Positions 1 through 8,389 of a stretch of 64,000 bases of DNA are shown here, one piece after another. Numbering within the stretch: the stretch's first letter is position 1; each line of letters opens with the position of its first letter. The notes under the pieces are model-generated. The model was not told where the DNA came from. It ran no database searches and was given only the letters and a program-made list of their open reading frames with translations. Origin of the DNA: Candidatus Pseudomonas phytovorans (GTDB lineage: Bacteria; Pseudomonadota; Gammaproteobacteria; Pseudomonadales; Pseudomonadaceae); contig CP119325.1 in NCBI GenBank assembly GCA_029202525.1, positions 4,252,001-4,316,000 on the forward strand, read 5' to 3'. Position numbers and translations under genes: made by a program.

Positions 1-1139
1 AGGTCATTCTGGTCGACGCCCAGGAAGTCGGCTTCGGCGCCTCGGGGCGTAACTCCGGTTTTGCCATCGACCTGCCACACGACATTGGTGCCGCGGACTA
101 CATCGGCGACCTGCCCACCGCGCGGATGAACCTCAAGCTCAACCTGCGCGCGCAGGCGATCTTGCGCGGGCTGATCAACCAGCACGGCATCGACTGCCAG
201 ATCCGCCCGGACGGCAAATACCAGGCGGCTGTCGAAGACAAAGGCCTGGCGGTGCTCGAAGCCTACCGCAGCGGCCTGGAAAAACTTGACCAGCCCTACC
301 AGATGATCGACGCCCGCGACCTGCCTGAACACTTCGGCACCGCCTTCTACCGCAAGGCGCTGTACACCCCCGGCACCCAGCTGCTGCAACCGGCGGCCCT
401 GGCCAAGGGCCTGGCCGAGAGCCTGCCGGCCAACGTGATCCTGCACGAACGCACCACCATCACCCACATCGAGCAGGGCCGGCGCATCACCCTCAAGCAC
501 GCCAACGGTGAAATCGTCGCCGACCAGCTGTTGCTGACCAACAACGCCTTTGCCTCGTACTTCGGCTTCCTGCCTGGCCGTCTGCTACCGATCTTCACCT
601 ACGCCAGCATGACCCGCCCGCTGACCGAGGACGAGCAAGCCCGCCTAGGTGGCAAGAACACCTGGGGCATCATCCCGGCAGACCCTTTCGGCAGCACCCT
701 GCGGCGCACCCCGGACCAGCGCCTGCTGGTGCGCAACAGCTTCAGCTTCAATGCCGACGGCCGTGCCAATCCACGCCACATTGCCCGTGCCGGCCGCCAG
801 CATCGCGATTCGTTCGAGCGGCGCTTCCCGATGCTGTCGGGCATGCCCTTCGAATACACCTGGGGTGGCTCGATGTGCCTGTCGCGCAACCACCTGTCGC
901 ACTTCGGCACCCTTGCGCCCAACGTACACGCTGCGTTGTGCTGCAACGGCCTTGGCATCACCCGCGGCACGGCGACCGGCACCTTGCTGGCTGACTGGCT
1001 GAGCGGCGAACGCGACGAACTGATCGACTTCCTGCTGGGCTCTGCAGGCCCCAACCGCAACCCGCCGGAGCCACTGCTGAGCGCGGGCGTCAACCTCAAC
1101 CTGCACTGGGGCCAGCGCCGCGCCGGCCTGGAAAGCTGA
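1..1139 (+). CDS. FAD-dependent amine/amino-acid oxidoreductase (DAO family), 5' end outside window
   Basis: The reading frame is already open at base 3, so the true start and the N-terminal GxGxxG FAD motif lie before the window. The visible part contains GASGRNSGF, the second conserved FAD-contact segment of the DAO/GlyOx family (PuuB-like oxidases). The C-terminus (NGLGITRGTATGTLLADWL) is the usual last FAD-binding helix. Such enzymes oxidise a primary or secondary amine to an imine and pass electrons to oxygen or quinone. The gene is followed after 12 bp by a P5C-reductase-like gene with a strong ribosome site, so the two are likely co-transcribed. The substrate cannot be read from the sequence; the nearby RidA gene fits an imine-producing oxidase. 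Confidence 0.85.
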   Translation, partial: VILVDAQEVGFGASGRNSGFAIDLPHDIGAADYIGDLPTARMNLKLNLRAQAILRGLINQHGIDCQIRPDGKYQAAVEDKGLAVLEAYRSGLEKLDQPYQMIDARDLPEHFGTAFYRKALYTPGTQLLQPAALAKGLAESLPANVILHERTTITHIEQGRRITLKHANGEIVADQLLLTNNAFASYFGFLPGRLLPIFTYASMTRPLTEDEQARLGGKNTWGIIPADPFGSTLRRTPDQRLLVRNSFSFNADGRANPRHIARAGRQHRDSFERRFPMLSGMPFEYTWGGSMCLSRNHLSHFGTLAPNVHAALCCNGLGITRGTATGTLLADWLSGERDELIDFLLGSAGPNRNPPEPLLSAGVNLNLHWGQRRAGLES

Positions 1140-1151
1140 CAAGGAGGCACC

Positions 1152-1934
1152 ATGCACAGCCTAGGTATTCTCGGGGTGGGCGAACTCACTGAAAAAGTGG
1201 TCATCGGCCTGCGTCGCAGCGGTTTCGAAGGCCCTATCCTGCTTTCACCCCGCAATGCGCAACGGGCAGCCGTGCTGGCCCGCGAGCACGGCTGCCAGGT
1301 GCTGACCAGCAACCAGGCGGTGGTCGACCAGGCGGAACTGCTGATACTCGGCGTACGCCCGCACTCGCTGGCGGAACTTGCGGATGAGGTGCGGCTGCGC
1401 CCCGGCCAGCGCCTGGTTTCACTGGCTGCAGGGATCGGCCTTGCGCAACTGGCTAACGCCTTCCCCGGCGCCCTCTGTGTACGTGCGATGCTGTCGTATG
1501 CGGCGCAGTACAACCAGTCCACGGTTGTAGTCTGCCCACCCGATGCGCTCACCACGCAGTACCTTGGGCCATTGGGCAAACTGGTGGTGCTGCAGGGCGA
1601 GGCGGAATTCGAACTGGCCACCGTAGCTGCGTGCATGAATGGCTGGTTCTACTTCCTGCTACACGACTTGCAACAGTGGCTGGTGGACAAAGGCCTGCCC
1701 GCCGCAGAGGCGCGTGCGCTGGTGTTGGGCAACCTGCAGGACTGCGTGGCAAGTGCCGGCCAGCAGCCGGAGTACACGTTAAAGGCTTTGGGCCAGGCGA
1801 TTGCCACGCCCGGTACCTTTACTGCCGATGGCCTTGCGGTGCTGATGCATCAGCCGGTGAGCGCCACCTGGGGGGCGGCATGCGAGGTGGTGCTGGATGG
1901 GTTGTTGACGCGATCACAGCTGGCAGAGCGGTAG
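1152..1934 (+). CDS. Pyrroline-5-carboxylate reductase-like NAD(P)-dependent oxidoreductase
   Basis: The 260-residue protein begins with a Rossmann segment (LGILGVGELTEK, about residues 4-15) and continues with the ProC-type pattern ILGVRPHSL and LVSLAAGIG, so it belongs to the ProC/NAD(P)-binding family. The length is close to ProC (about 270). Housekeeping ProC C-terminal motifs are poorly kept, so it may reduce another cyclic imine rather than P5C. AAGGAGG stands five bases before the ATG. Its position directly after an amine oxidase suggests it acts on, or recycles, the imine that enzyme makes; this is inference. Confidence 0.7.
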   Translation: MHSLGILGVGELTEKVVIGLRRSGFEGPILLSPRNAQRAAVLAREHGCQVLTSNQAVVDQAELLILGVRPHSLAELADEVRLRPGQRLVSLAAGIGLAQLANAFPGALCVRAMLSYAAQYNQSTVVVCPPDALTTQYLGPLGKLVVLQGEAEFELATVAACMNGWFYFLLHDLQQWLVDKGLPAAEARALVLGNLQDCVASAGQQPEYTLKALGQAIATPGTFTADGLAVLMHQPVSATWGAACEVVLDGLLTRSQLAER

Positions 1935-1983
1935 GTCGCGCTTCAGGGCCTATAGGTGCTAGCCATGGGATCTTCATCGTCTG

Positions 1984-2243
1984 AGAGACCGAGCGCCGCC
2001 CGCGCGGCGCTTCGCGGGGCAAGCCCGCTCCCACATTTGTTGCAACGTGCCGAACCTGTCAGGCCATGGTTGCCAGCCTGGTTGCCTCGACTCGACATCT
2101 CGGCTGGCACTGCTGCTGCCTCAGCTTTCTCAAGACATCTACCAAGGCGGACAACGCCTCTCTTACAGGCATGGCCACGTTGCAACAAATGTGGGAGCGG
2201 GCTCGCCCCGCGAAGCGCCGCGCGGGCGGCGCTCGATCTCATA
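1984..2243. repeat. Pair of REP-like elements in inverted orientation
   Basis: The 537-base gap 1935-2471 holds no gene. It carries two nearly identical arms of about 66 bases, 1984-2049 and 2178-2243, that are reverse complements of each other. Each arm contains AGCGCCGC, CGCGGCGC, and a REP core reading GCCCGCTCCCACATTTG in one orientation, ending in TTGCAACGTG. The 128 bases between the arms look unrelated. The arrangement resembles a BIME, the paired REP units common in P. putida. From 2250 to 2471 only the ribosome site of the next gene is recognisable. Confidence 0.8.
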
Positions 2244-2471
2244 GGCGACAACACTGCCATGACGGGCACCTTCCAGCTCCAAACAGCTTAACGGCTGCAA
2301 ACCCGGGCCAAATCCTCTCCCCACCAGAACATTCCGGACAGCTTGCATTACCCCTCGGCAAGCCTGGCAAAGACGTCCCATCACCCGTCCGAGCCGTTAT
2401 AGGGAGCCCTGCCAGCACGGTGCGATAGTGCCGCCACACAACGCACCGCATAAAAACAAGAGGTAAGCCAC

Positions 2472-3848
2472 ATGACTGTTACCAAACGCTCCGTCGAGGA
2501 TGCGCCGCTCAATGCGTTTCACCGCAAATTGACGGTCTACTCCGCTGGCGGGCCATTCCTTGATGGCTACGTGTTGAGCATCATCGGCGTCGCCATGCTG
2601 CAGATCACCAACGCCTTACAGCTGTCCGCGTTCTGGGAGGGGCTGATTGCCGCCTCGGCTTTGATCGGGGTGTTCCTCGGTGGGTTTCTCGGTGGCTGGT
2701 TCACTGATAAGTACGGGCGCAAAGTCCTGTATCTGGTCGACCTGATCGCCATCGTCGGTTTCTCGGTGGCGCAGTTCTGGGTGGAGTCGGCCTGGGCACT
2801 GTTTGCCTGGCGGCTGCTGATCGGTATCGCCGTAGGCGCCGACTACCCGATCGCCACCTCGCTACTGGCGGAATTTTTGCCGCGCAAGCAACGCGGGCCA
2901 CTGCTCGCAGCCATGGTGCTGATGTGGTTCGCCGGTGCTGCAGTCGCCTACATGGTGGGCGAACTGCTGCTGCGGGTCGGTGGTGAGGACGGCTGGCGTT
3001 ATGTACTGGCCAGTGCTTTGATCCCGGGTGCCCTGTTCCTGATAGCCCGCAGTGGCACCCCGGAGTCGCCCCGCTGGTTACTGAGCAAAGGCCGTACTGC
3101 TGAGGCCGACGCGGTGATCAAGAAAGTCTACGGGCCTGACTACTCCATTGCCGACCTGCCCGAGCAGGCCAGCACCAAACCGGTGTCGGTGTGGTCGCTG
3201 TTCCACTCTGGCTATGGCAAGCGCATGGCCTTCGTCACCCTGTTCTGGACCTGCGCCATCGTGCCGCTGTTCGCGATCTACTCGTTTGCGCCCAAGGTCT
3301 TGCAAGCGCTGCAACTGACCGGTGACTGGGCCGCCTACGGCTCTATCGCCATCACCTTGCTGTTCACCCTTGGCTGCCTGCTGGCGACCAAGCTGATCAA
3401 CCGCCTGGGCCGGCGCAAGATGCTGATCCACAGCTTCCTCTGGTCAGGCATGTCGCTGGTGCTGCTGGGGGTGTTCCCGGATGCCTCGCCCACGACCATC
3501 CTGGTGCTGTTCGGTGCCTACGCCGTGCTGATCGGCGGCGCCCAGGTGCTCGAATACGTCTACCCCAACGAGTTGTTCCCCACCGAAATCCGTGCATCGG
3601 CCGTGGGCCTGGCTACCTCGCTGTCACGCATCGGGGCGGCCGTGGGCACGTACCTGGTACCGATATCCCTGGCCTCCTACGGCATTGCCAACACCATGTT
3701 CGCAGCCGCGCTGATCTCGCTGTTCGGCGCCCTGATTTCCTGGTGGCTGGCCCCCGAGACCAGCAAGCTCGACCTGCAGCAAGCCGCCGCGCTGGGTAAC
3801 GCCACCAGCACCGCCTCTGCTGCCAAACCCATTGTTCGTAAAGCCTGA
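2472..3848 (+). CDS. MFS transporter (sugar-porter/aromatic-acid type)
   Basis: A 458-residue inner-membrane protein with about 12 hydrophobic segments. The loop 2-3 signature DKYGRK (about residues 78-83) and its second-half copy RLGRRKM are both present, as is the motif RLLIGIAVGADYPIATSLLAEF of the sugar-porter/AAHS branch. AGAGG lies ahead of the ATG. It is followed by a cupin and RidA gene at 12-bp spacing, so this is probably the uptake system of the same catabolic unit. The transported compound is unknown; neighbouring amine oxidases suggest a small nitrogen-containing acid. Confidence 0.85.
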   Translation: MTVTKRSVEDAPLNAFHRKLTVYSAGGPFLDGYVLSIIGVAMLQITNALQLSAFWEGLIAASALIGVFLGGFLGGWFTDKYGRKVLYLVDLIAIVGFSVAQFWVESAWALFAWRLLIGIAVGADYPIATSLLAEFLPRKQRGPLLAAMVLMWFAGAAVAYMVGELLLRVGGEDGWRYVLASALIPGALFLIARSGTPESPRWLLSKGRTAEADAVIKKVYGPDYSIADLPEQASTKPVSVWSLFHSGYGKRMAFVTLFWTCAIVPLFAIYSFAPKVLQALQLTGDWAAYGSIAITLLFTLGCLLATKLINRLGRRKMLIHSFLWSGMSLVLLGVFPDASPTTILVLFGAYAVLIGGAQVLEYVYPNELFPTEIRASAVGLATSLSRIGAAVGTYLVPISLASYGIANTMFAAALISLFGALISWWLAPETSKLDLQQAAALGNATSTASAAKPIVRKA

Positions 3849-3860
3849 AGGAGCCTCTTC

Positions 3861-4211
3861 GTGAGCCATGTACTGACTGTCGTGCGCAATGCCCCCCTCT
3901 CCTCGCTGGGCACCCCTGCCCCGGCCCGCCTGCCGATCGGTGAACCCATCGCCCAGGCCGCCAGCGCCCAGGACCAGACCGACGAAGCTGTTGGCGCCAG
4001 CATCGGGGTTTGGGAAAGCAGCCCGGGTGTGTTCCGCCGCTACCTGAAAAACCGCGAGTTCAGCCATATTGTCAGCGGCTGGTGCACCTTCACCCCCGAC
4101 GGTGGCGAGCCGGTAGAGCTGCGCGCCGGCGACGCGGTGCTGTTCCCGGAGAACTGCGAGGGTGTGTGGGACATTCGCGAAACCCTGCGCAAGACCTATG
4201 TGCTGTTCTAA
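3861..4211 (+). CDS. Cupin-domain protein (DUF861 type)
   Basis: A 116-residue single-domain cupin. The stretch GVWESSPGVFRRYLKNREFSHIVSG and the later GDAVLFPENCEGVWDI match the short beta-barrel family that also contains (S)-ureidoglycine aminohydrolase-like proteins. The start is GTG, chosen because AAGGAG stands eight bases upstream. It sits between an MFS gene and a RidA gene with gaps of about 12 bp. Proteins of this type are common companions of amine-oxidising enzymes, but their exact reaction is not established. Confidence 0.8.
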   Translation: MSHVLTVVRNAPLSSLGTPAPARLPIGEPIAQAASAQDQTDEAVGASIGVWESSPGVFRRYLKNREFSHIVSGWCTFTPDGGEPVELRAGDAVLFPENCEGVWDIRETLRKTYVLF

Positions 4212-4222
4212 GGAACGAGTCG

Positions 4223-4561
4223 ATGATCGAACGCATCAACCCCGGCAAACGGGCCAGCCAGATGGTGCTGGTGGATGGCCGTATCGAAACCTCCGGCATT
4301 GTGGCCCTGCAACCAGGCGACATCGCCGCGCAGACCCGCTGCGTGCTTCTGCAACTGGAGCAGTGGCTGGCGCAGATCGGCGCGGGCAAGGGCAACCTCA
4401 CCCGCCTGCAGATCTGGCTGGCTGACATGGGTGAGTTTGCGGCGATGAATGAGGTGTATGACGCCTGGATCAGTGATCAGCCACCGGTGCGGGCCTGTGT
4501 AGGGGCAGCCTTGGCTGCCCCTGAATACCGCATCGAGATCCAGGCCTTCGGCCAGCTCTGA
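4223..4561 (+). CDS. RidA family enamine/imine deaminase
   Basis: A 112-residue protein beginning MIERINPGKRASQMV. The family pattern RxSQxVxVDGxIExSGxVAL and the C-terminal RACVGAALAAPEYRIEI are visible; the conserved Arg in the (V/A)RACVGAALA segment binds the substrate carboxylate in RidA proteins. The frame stays open far upstream, but the ATG at 4223 follows AAGGAACGAG and lies just behind the cupin stop, so it is the likely start. RidA proteins hydrolyse reactive enamines and imines to keto acids plus ammonium, which fits the FAD oxidases on either side. Confidence 0.9.
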   Translation: MIERINPGKRASQMVLVDGRIETSGIVALQPGDIAAQTRCVLLQLEQWLAQIGAGKGNLTRLQIWLADMGEFAAMNEVYDAWISDQPPVRACVGAALAAPEYRIEIQAFGQL

Positions 4562-4603
4562 CTACCACAGGGATAGCACATCACTTGAGGTCCGCGCGGT
4601 CAG

Positions 4604-4688
4604 TGTGGGAGCGGGCGTGCCCGCGAACACCGGCGCAGCCGGTGCCAGCCACCGCGCTGGAGTCTTCGCGGGCACGCCCGCTCCCACA
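4604..4688. repeat. REP element (TGTGGGAGCGGGC family)
   Basis: An 85-base inverted repeat with outer arms TGTGGGAGCGGGCGTGCCCG and its complement, and an inner GCGAACACCGGCG stem. It lies between the convergent RidA and GlxA-type genes. It matches the other REP copies in this window. Confidence 0.9.
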
Positions 4689-4756
4689 GAGGCCGCGTCA
4701 CGCTCACGAAATGAGCTTTCTGCATGACAGCGCGGCCTTAAGTGCTGGGTAATCTC

Positions 4757-5818
4757 CTACAGCTCCGGGTCCAGCCCCACCTTGTCGCCATGCCAGTCAA
4801 ACCGCTCCACTTCATGCCTGCGCTTGCGAAAGTTGTAAGGCGTCTCGCCGTACTGTTTGCGGAACCACAAGATAAAGTGCGACGCATCTGAAAACCCGCA
4901 GGCCAAAGCAATGGTGGTGATGTTCTGGCTGGTATTCACCAACAACCGTCGGGCATGGTCCAGGCGCAGCTTGCGCCAGTAGTTGGCCGGTGGTTCCTGG
5001 GTATTGGCGACGAACTCGCGGTGCAACTGCCGGGGGTGGGTGCCCACCGCTTCAGCCACCGCCTTGAGCGTCATCGAGGCATCCAGATTGGCGCGCATGA
5101 AACTGATCGCCCGCTGCACCCGGTCGTTCTGGTACACGCTCTCGGTGGCGGCCTTGTCCTGCTGCTCATCGGCGCGTTCATCCACCAGCAAGTATTCCAG
5201 CCCCTTTTGCGCCCGTACCGCGCCGCAATGCTGGCGGATCAGGTTGGCCGCCAGGTCAATGGCCGTACCGCCCGGGCAGGTGATGATGCCACGGTCGTCC
5301 ACGTAGCTCTTGTCGATCACCGCCGTGGCCAGTGGAAAGCGCGCCTTGAATTCATCGCGCAAGGTGAAATGCAGCGCACAGCGCCGGCCATCGAGCAGCC
5401 CGGCTTTACCCAGCACGAATGACCCTGAGCACAAGGCGATGATCGGAATACTCGCCGCATGCACCTCACGCAGCGCATCCAGCAGCCAGTCCGGCGGGTG
5501 GCGGGTTTCGTCCAGCAGGCCACCGGCCAGCACGATGTAGTCGTACTGGGCGAACAGGTTCAACGGCTTGGTGGGCAAAATCGGCATGCCACAACTGGCC
5601 GTGATCGGCTGGTCGTCAAGGGTCATCCAGTCCCACTGGCAGAACACCTGCTGGCTGCGGAACGACTTGTCTGCGGCAAAACGCAGCGAATCCACCAGCC
5701 CGGCCACCGGCACCAGGGTGAAGTGGTTCATCAGCACAAAACCCACGCGTAACTCGGGCTTGACCTGCGCAGTGATGACGGGGGCTTGTACCGGTTCTTC
5801 TTGTTGTTCGGCAAACAT
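4757..5818 (-). CDS. GlxA family transcriptional regulator (DJ-1/PfpI + AraC HTH)
   Basis: The 353-residue protein has an N-terminal DJ-1/PfpI-like amidotransferase fold (about residues 23-200, with the IALCSGSFVLGKAGLL elbow) and a C-terminal AraC/XylS double helix-turn-helix (about 235-330, ending IALACGFSDASHFILWFRKQYGETP). This is the ArgR/CdhR/GbdR layout, used in pseudomonads to control amine and betaine catabolism. GAGG precedes the ATG by nine bases. It is divergent from the FAD oxidase operon at 6019 and convergent with the RidA group, so it probably controls both. The effector is unknown. Confidence 0.9.
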   Translation of the reverse strand: MFAEQQEEPVQAPVITAQVKPELRVGFVLMNHFTLVPVAGLVDSLRFAADKSFRSQQVFCQWDWMTLDDQPITASCGMPILPTKPLNLFAQYDYIVLAGGLLDETRHPPDWLLDALREVHAASIPIIALCSGSFVLGKAGLLDGRRCALHFTLRDEFKARFPLATAVIDKSYVDDRGIITCPGGTAIDLAANLIRQHCGAVRAQKGLEYLLVDERADEQQDKAATESVYQNDRVQRAISFMRANLDASMTLKAVAEAVGTHPRQLHREFVANTQEPPANYWRKLRLDHARRLLVNTSQNITTIALACGFSDASHFILWFRKQYGETPYNFRKRRHEVERFDWHGDKVGLDPEL

Positions 5819-5842
5819 GGACGCTGGCCTCGTGACATCCGT

Positions 5843-5854
5843 AATGGCGCCATT
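5843..5854. promoter_or_regulatory. Perfect 12-bp palindrome in GlxA/oxidase divergent promoter
   Basis: AATGGCGCCATT lies 25 bases upstream of the GlxA-type start, inside the 200-base divergent region 5819-6018. It may be an operator, but AraC-type proteins usually bind direct repeats, so the assignment is weak. Confidence 0.3.
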
Positions 5855-6018
5855 CTAAAGCGCGCCCTGCGTCCGTCATATCATATGCATCCCCACAAAT
5901 AGGAAATGCGTGACAAAAGGCGGCGCCGTTCTATCAATTGTCATGGCTGTAATATCAGCCCCCAGCCCCGGCTGAGCATCATGTAGGCACAAGACAAACA
6001 TGCTCAGAGGCACCCCTC

Positions 6019-7410
6019 ATGTACCGTGGATTCTGGTATGCCCAGGCGCTTGACCTGGACAACGACCTGGCCCCTGCCCTGCAGGACTCGATTCAAGCCG
6101 ACGTGTGCATCGTCGGCGGTGGCTTCCTTGGCCTGTGGTCGGCCATCCGCCTGAAACAGGCGCACCCGGAAAAAACCATCGTCATCGTCGAACGCGACCG
6201 CTGCGGTTCGGGTGCCAGCGGGCGCAACGGTGGCGTGGCCACCAACTGGTGGGGCAAGTACCTGTCGCTGCGCACCATCTGCGGCGACATCGAGGCGCGG
6301 CGCATCTGCGAGGCAGCCGAGTCGGCCATCGACGAGATCGGCAGTTTCTGCCATCAACACGGCATCGACGCCCAGTACCGCAAGAACGGCTGGCTGTGGA
6401 CGGCCACCAACCAGCGGCAGATGAACTCTTGGCGCGTGCTCACCGACGGCCTGCAAAAGCTCGACGTCAACCCGTTCCAGGAGCTGGACCGCCAGACCAT
6501 CCGCGGCCGCGTCGGCTCGCCACTGGTGCTGGGCGGTATCTTTGACCCCAACGCGGCCACCGTACAGCCCGCCATGCTCGCCCGCGGCTTGCGACGCGTG
6601 GCGCTGAAACTGGGTGTGCAGATTTTCGAGAAATCGCCCTTCACCCATCTGCAGCGTGGCAAGAACCCGGTGGTGCACACGGCCAAGGGCCATGTGAAAG
6701 CCAGCCACGTGGTGCTGGCGCTCAACGCCTGGGGCGCGCAATTCCCCGAACTACGCCGGATGATCGCGATCATGTCCAGCGACATGGTCGCCACCGCGCC
6801 GGTCAAGGCCAAGCTCGATGCCATCGGTTTCAGCGGCGGCGAATGCATGACCGACTCGCGCACCGTGCTCAACTACTGGCGCAACACCCCGGACGGGCGT
6901 GTGGTATTCGGCAAGCCCCTGGGCCAGTTCGCCTATGCCGGGCGCATCGGCAACCTGTATGAAAAACCCTCGCCGGCCGCCGACAAGGTCGCTGCCGAAC
7001 TGCGCCGGCTGTACCCGCAGCTGCAGGATGTGCCGGTGGTCAGCAGCTGGACCGGGCCGATCGACCGAGCCATGAAGGGCCTGCCCAACTTTGGCTACCT
7101 CGACCACCACCAGACCGTCAGCTACGGCATCGGTTTTTCCGGCAACGGCGTGGCCACCACCGTGTTCGCCAGCCGCATCATCAAGTCGCTGGCCACCCAT
7201 GCCAACGACGCCTGGGCCAACTGTGGCCTGGTCAATCAGAACATGAAACTGCTGCCGCCAGAGCCGTTCCGTTTCTTTGGCGCACACCTGGTGCGCGACG
7301 CATTGGTGCGCAAGGAATCGCTGGAAGACCACGACCAGGACGCCGGTTTCATCACCCGCCAGCTGGTCGGCATGGCGCCCGCCGGCTACGTGCCAGCGCA
7401 GAAAAAATAA
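6019..7410 (+). CDS. FAD-dependent oxidoreductase (PuuB/DAO family)
   Basis: A 463-residue flavoenzyme. The N-terminal dinucleotide motif CIVGGGFLGLWSAIRL (about residues 32-47) and the GSGASGRNGG segment (about 66-75) are intact, and the C-terminus has GIGFSGNGVATTVFASR, the closing FAD-contact helix. This matches gamma-glutamylputrescine-oxidase-like enzymes. GAGG stands eight bases before the ATG. It is the first gene of a tight plus-strand operon with a D-2-hydroxyacid dehydrogenase and an aldehyde dehydrogenase. The likely job is the first oxidation of an amine or amino acid, producing an aldehyde or keto acid for the two downstream dehydrogenases. Confidence 0.85.
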   Translation: MYRGFWYAQALDLDNDLAPALQDSIQADVCIVGGGFLGLWSAIRLKQAHPEKTIVIVERDRCGSGASGRNGGVATNWWGKYLSLRTICGDIEARRICEAAESAIDEIGSFCHQHGIDAQYRKNGWLWTATNQRQMNSWRVLTDGLQKLDVNPFQELDRQTIRGRVGSPLVLGGIFDPNAATVQPAMLARGLRRVALKLGVQIFEKSPFTHLQRGKNPVVHTAKGHVKASHVVLALNAWGAQFPELRRMIAIMSSDMVATAPVKAKLDAIGFSGGECMTDSRTVLNYWRNTPDGRVVFGKPLGQFAYAGRIGNLYEKPSPAADKVAAELRRLYPQLQDVPVVSSWTGPIDRAMKGLPNFGYLDHHQTVSYGIGFSGNGVATTVFASRIIKSLATHANDAWANCGLVNQNMKLLPPEPFRFFGAHLVRDALVRKESLEDHDQDAGFITRQLVGMAPAGYVPAQKK

Positions 7411-7420
7411 GGACCACACC

Positions 7421-8389
7421 GTGAGCGAACATATCGTCTTCCTCGACGACGAAGGCCTGGCACCTTCCACCCGCTTGAAGCGGCCTGACTGCGAACACCG
7501 CTGGCAGCAGTACGCCTACACCCACCCCGACCAGGTGCTGGAGCACCTGAAAGACGCGACGGTGGCGCTGACCTGCAGCGTGCCGCTGCGCGAGGAGCAC
7601 CTGCGCCAGTTGCCCAAGCTGAAGATGATCTCGCTGGCACTGACCGGCCGTGACATCGTCGATGTCGACTATTGCAACGCCCACGGCATCGAAGTGTCGA
7701 GCGTGCCGGGCTATGCCGCCAATACCGTGGCCGAACACAGCCTGGCCATGATCCTCGAACTGTTCCGCCGCCCGGCCGCATTCACCCGGCTGATGCGCCA
7801 GGTGCATACTGGTGAAAAGCCGCATCAGAACATCTACTTCAACCACCGCATCCGCGATGTGCGCGACAAACAACTGGCGATCATTGGCAGTGGCCCGATT
7901 GCCCTGCGCCTCGCGCACCTGGCACGGGCGTTCGGCATGCAGGTGCTGTTCGAAGACCGTGGCGGCAAGCGCAAAGGCCCCGACTGCAGGCCGTTGGCCG
8001 AATTGCTGAAAAACTGCGATGTGCTGTCGATCAACTGCCCGCTCACCCCAGAAACCCACAATTTGATCGATGCCGGGCAACTGGCGTCGATGAAGCCCGA
8101 TGCCGTGGTCATCAACACCGGCCGCGGCGGCGTGGTCAATGAAGCGGCTTTGATCCAGGCGCTGCAGGCAGGCCGCCTGGGTGGTGTGGCCCTGGATGTA
8201 GTGGAGGTGGAACCGCTGCACCCGAGCAACCCGCTGTTCCAGCTGATCGACCGCGACGACTTCCTGCTCAACCCGCACATCGCCTGGAGCAGTGAAGACG
8301 CCATGCAACAGCTGATGGACAGCGCCGTGGACAACATCAGCGATTTTGTCGCCCGCCAGCTTTCTGCAAAAAGGATCCGTACCGCATGA
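7421..8389 (+). CDS. D-isomer-specific 2-hydroxyacid dehydrogenase
   Basis: A 322-residue protein. Catalytic residues typical of the family are visible: Arg in INTGRGGVV, Glu in VVEVEPLHP and His in NPHIAWSS. The nucleotide-binding motif reads IGSGPIALRLA, so the last glycine of GxGxxG is alanine, which is unusual. The open frame extends upstream into the previous gene, but GTG at 7421 follows AAGGA and gives a normal N-terminus (SEHIVFLDDEG). The stop overlaps the next gene's ATG by four bases. It presumably interconverts a 2-keto and 2-hydroxy acid in the same pathway. Confidence 0.85.
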   Translation: MSEHIVFLDDEGLAPSTRLKRPDCEHRWQQYAYTHPDQVLEHLKDATVALTCSVPLREEHLRQLPKLKMISLALTGRDIVDVDYCNAHGIEVSSVPGYAANTVAEHSLAMILELFRRPAAFTRLMRQVHTGEKPHQNIYFNHRIRDVRDKQLAIIGSGPIALRLAHLARAFGMQVLFEDRGGKRKGPDCRPLAELLKNCDVLSINCPLTPETHNLIDAGQLASMKPDAVVINTGRGGVVNEAALIQALQAGRLGGVALDVVEVEPLHPSNPLFQLIDRDDFLLNPHIAWSSEDAMQQLMDSAVDNISDFVARQLSAKRIRTA

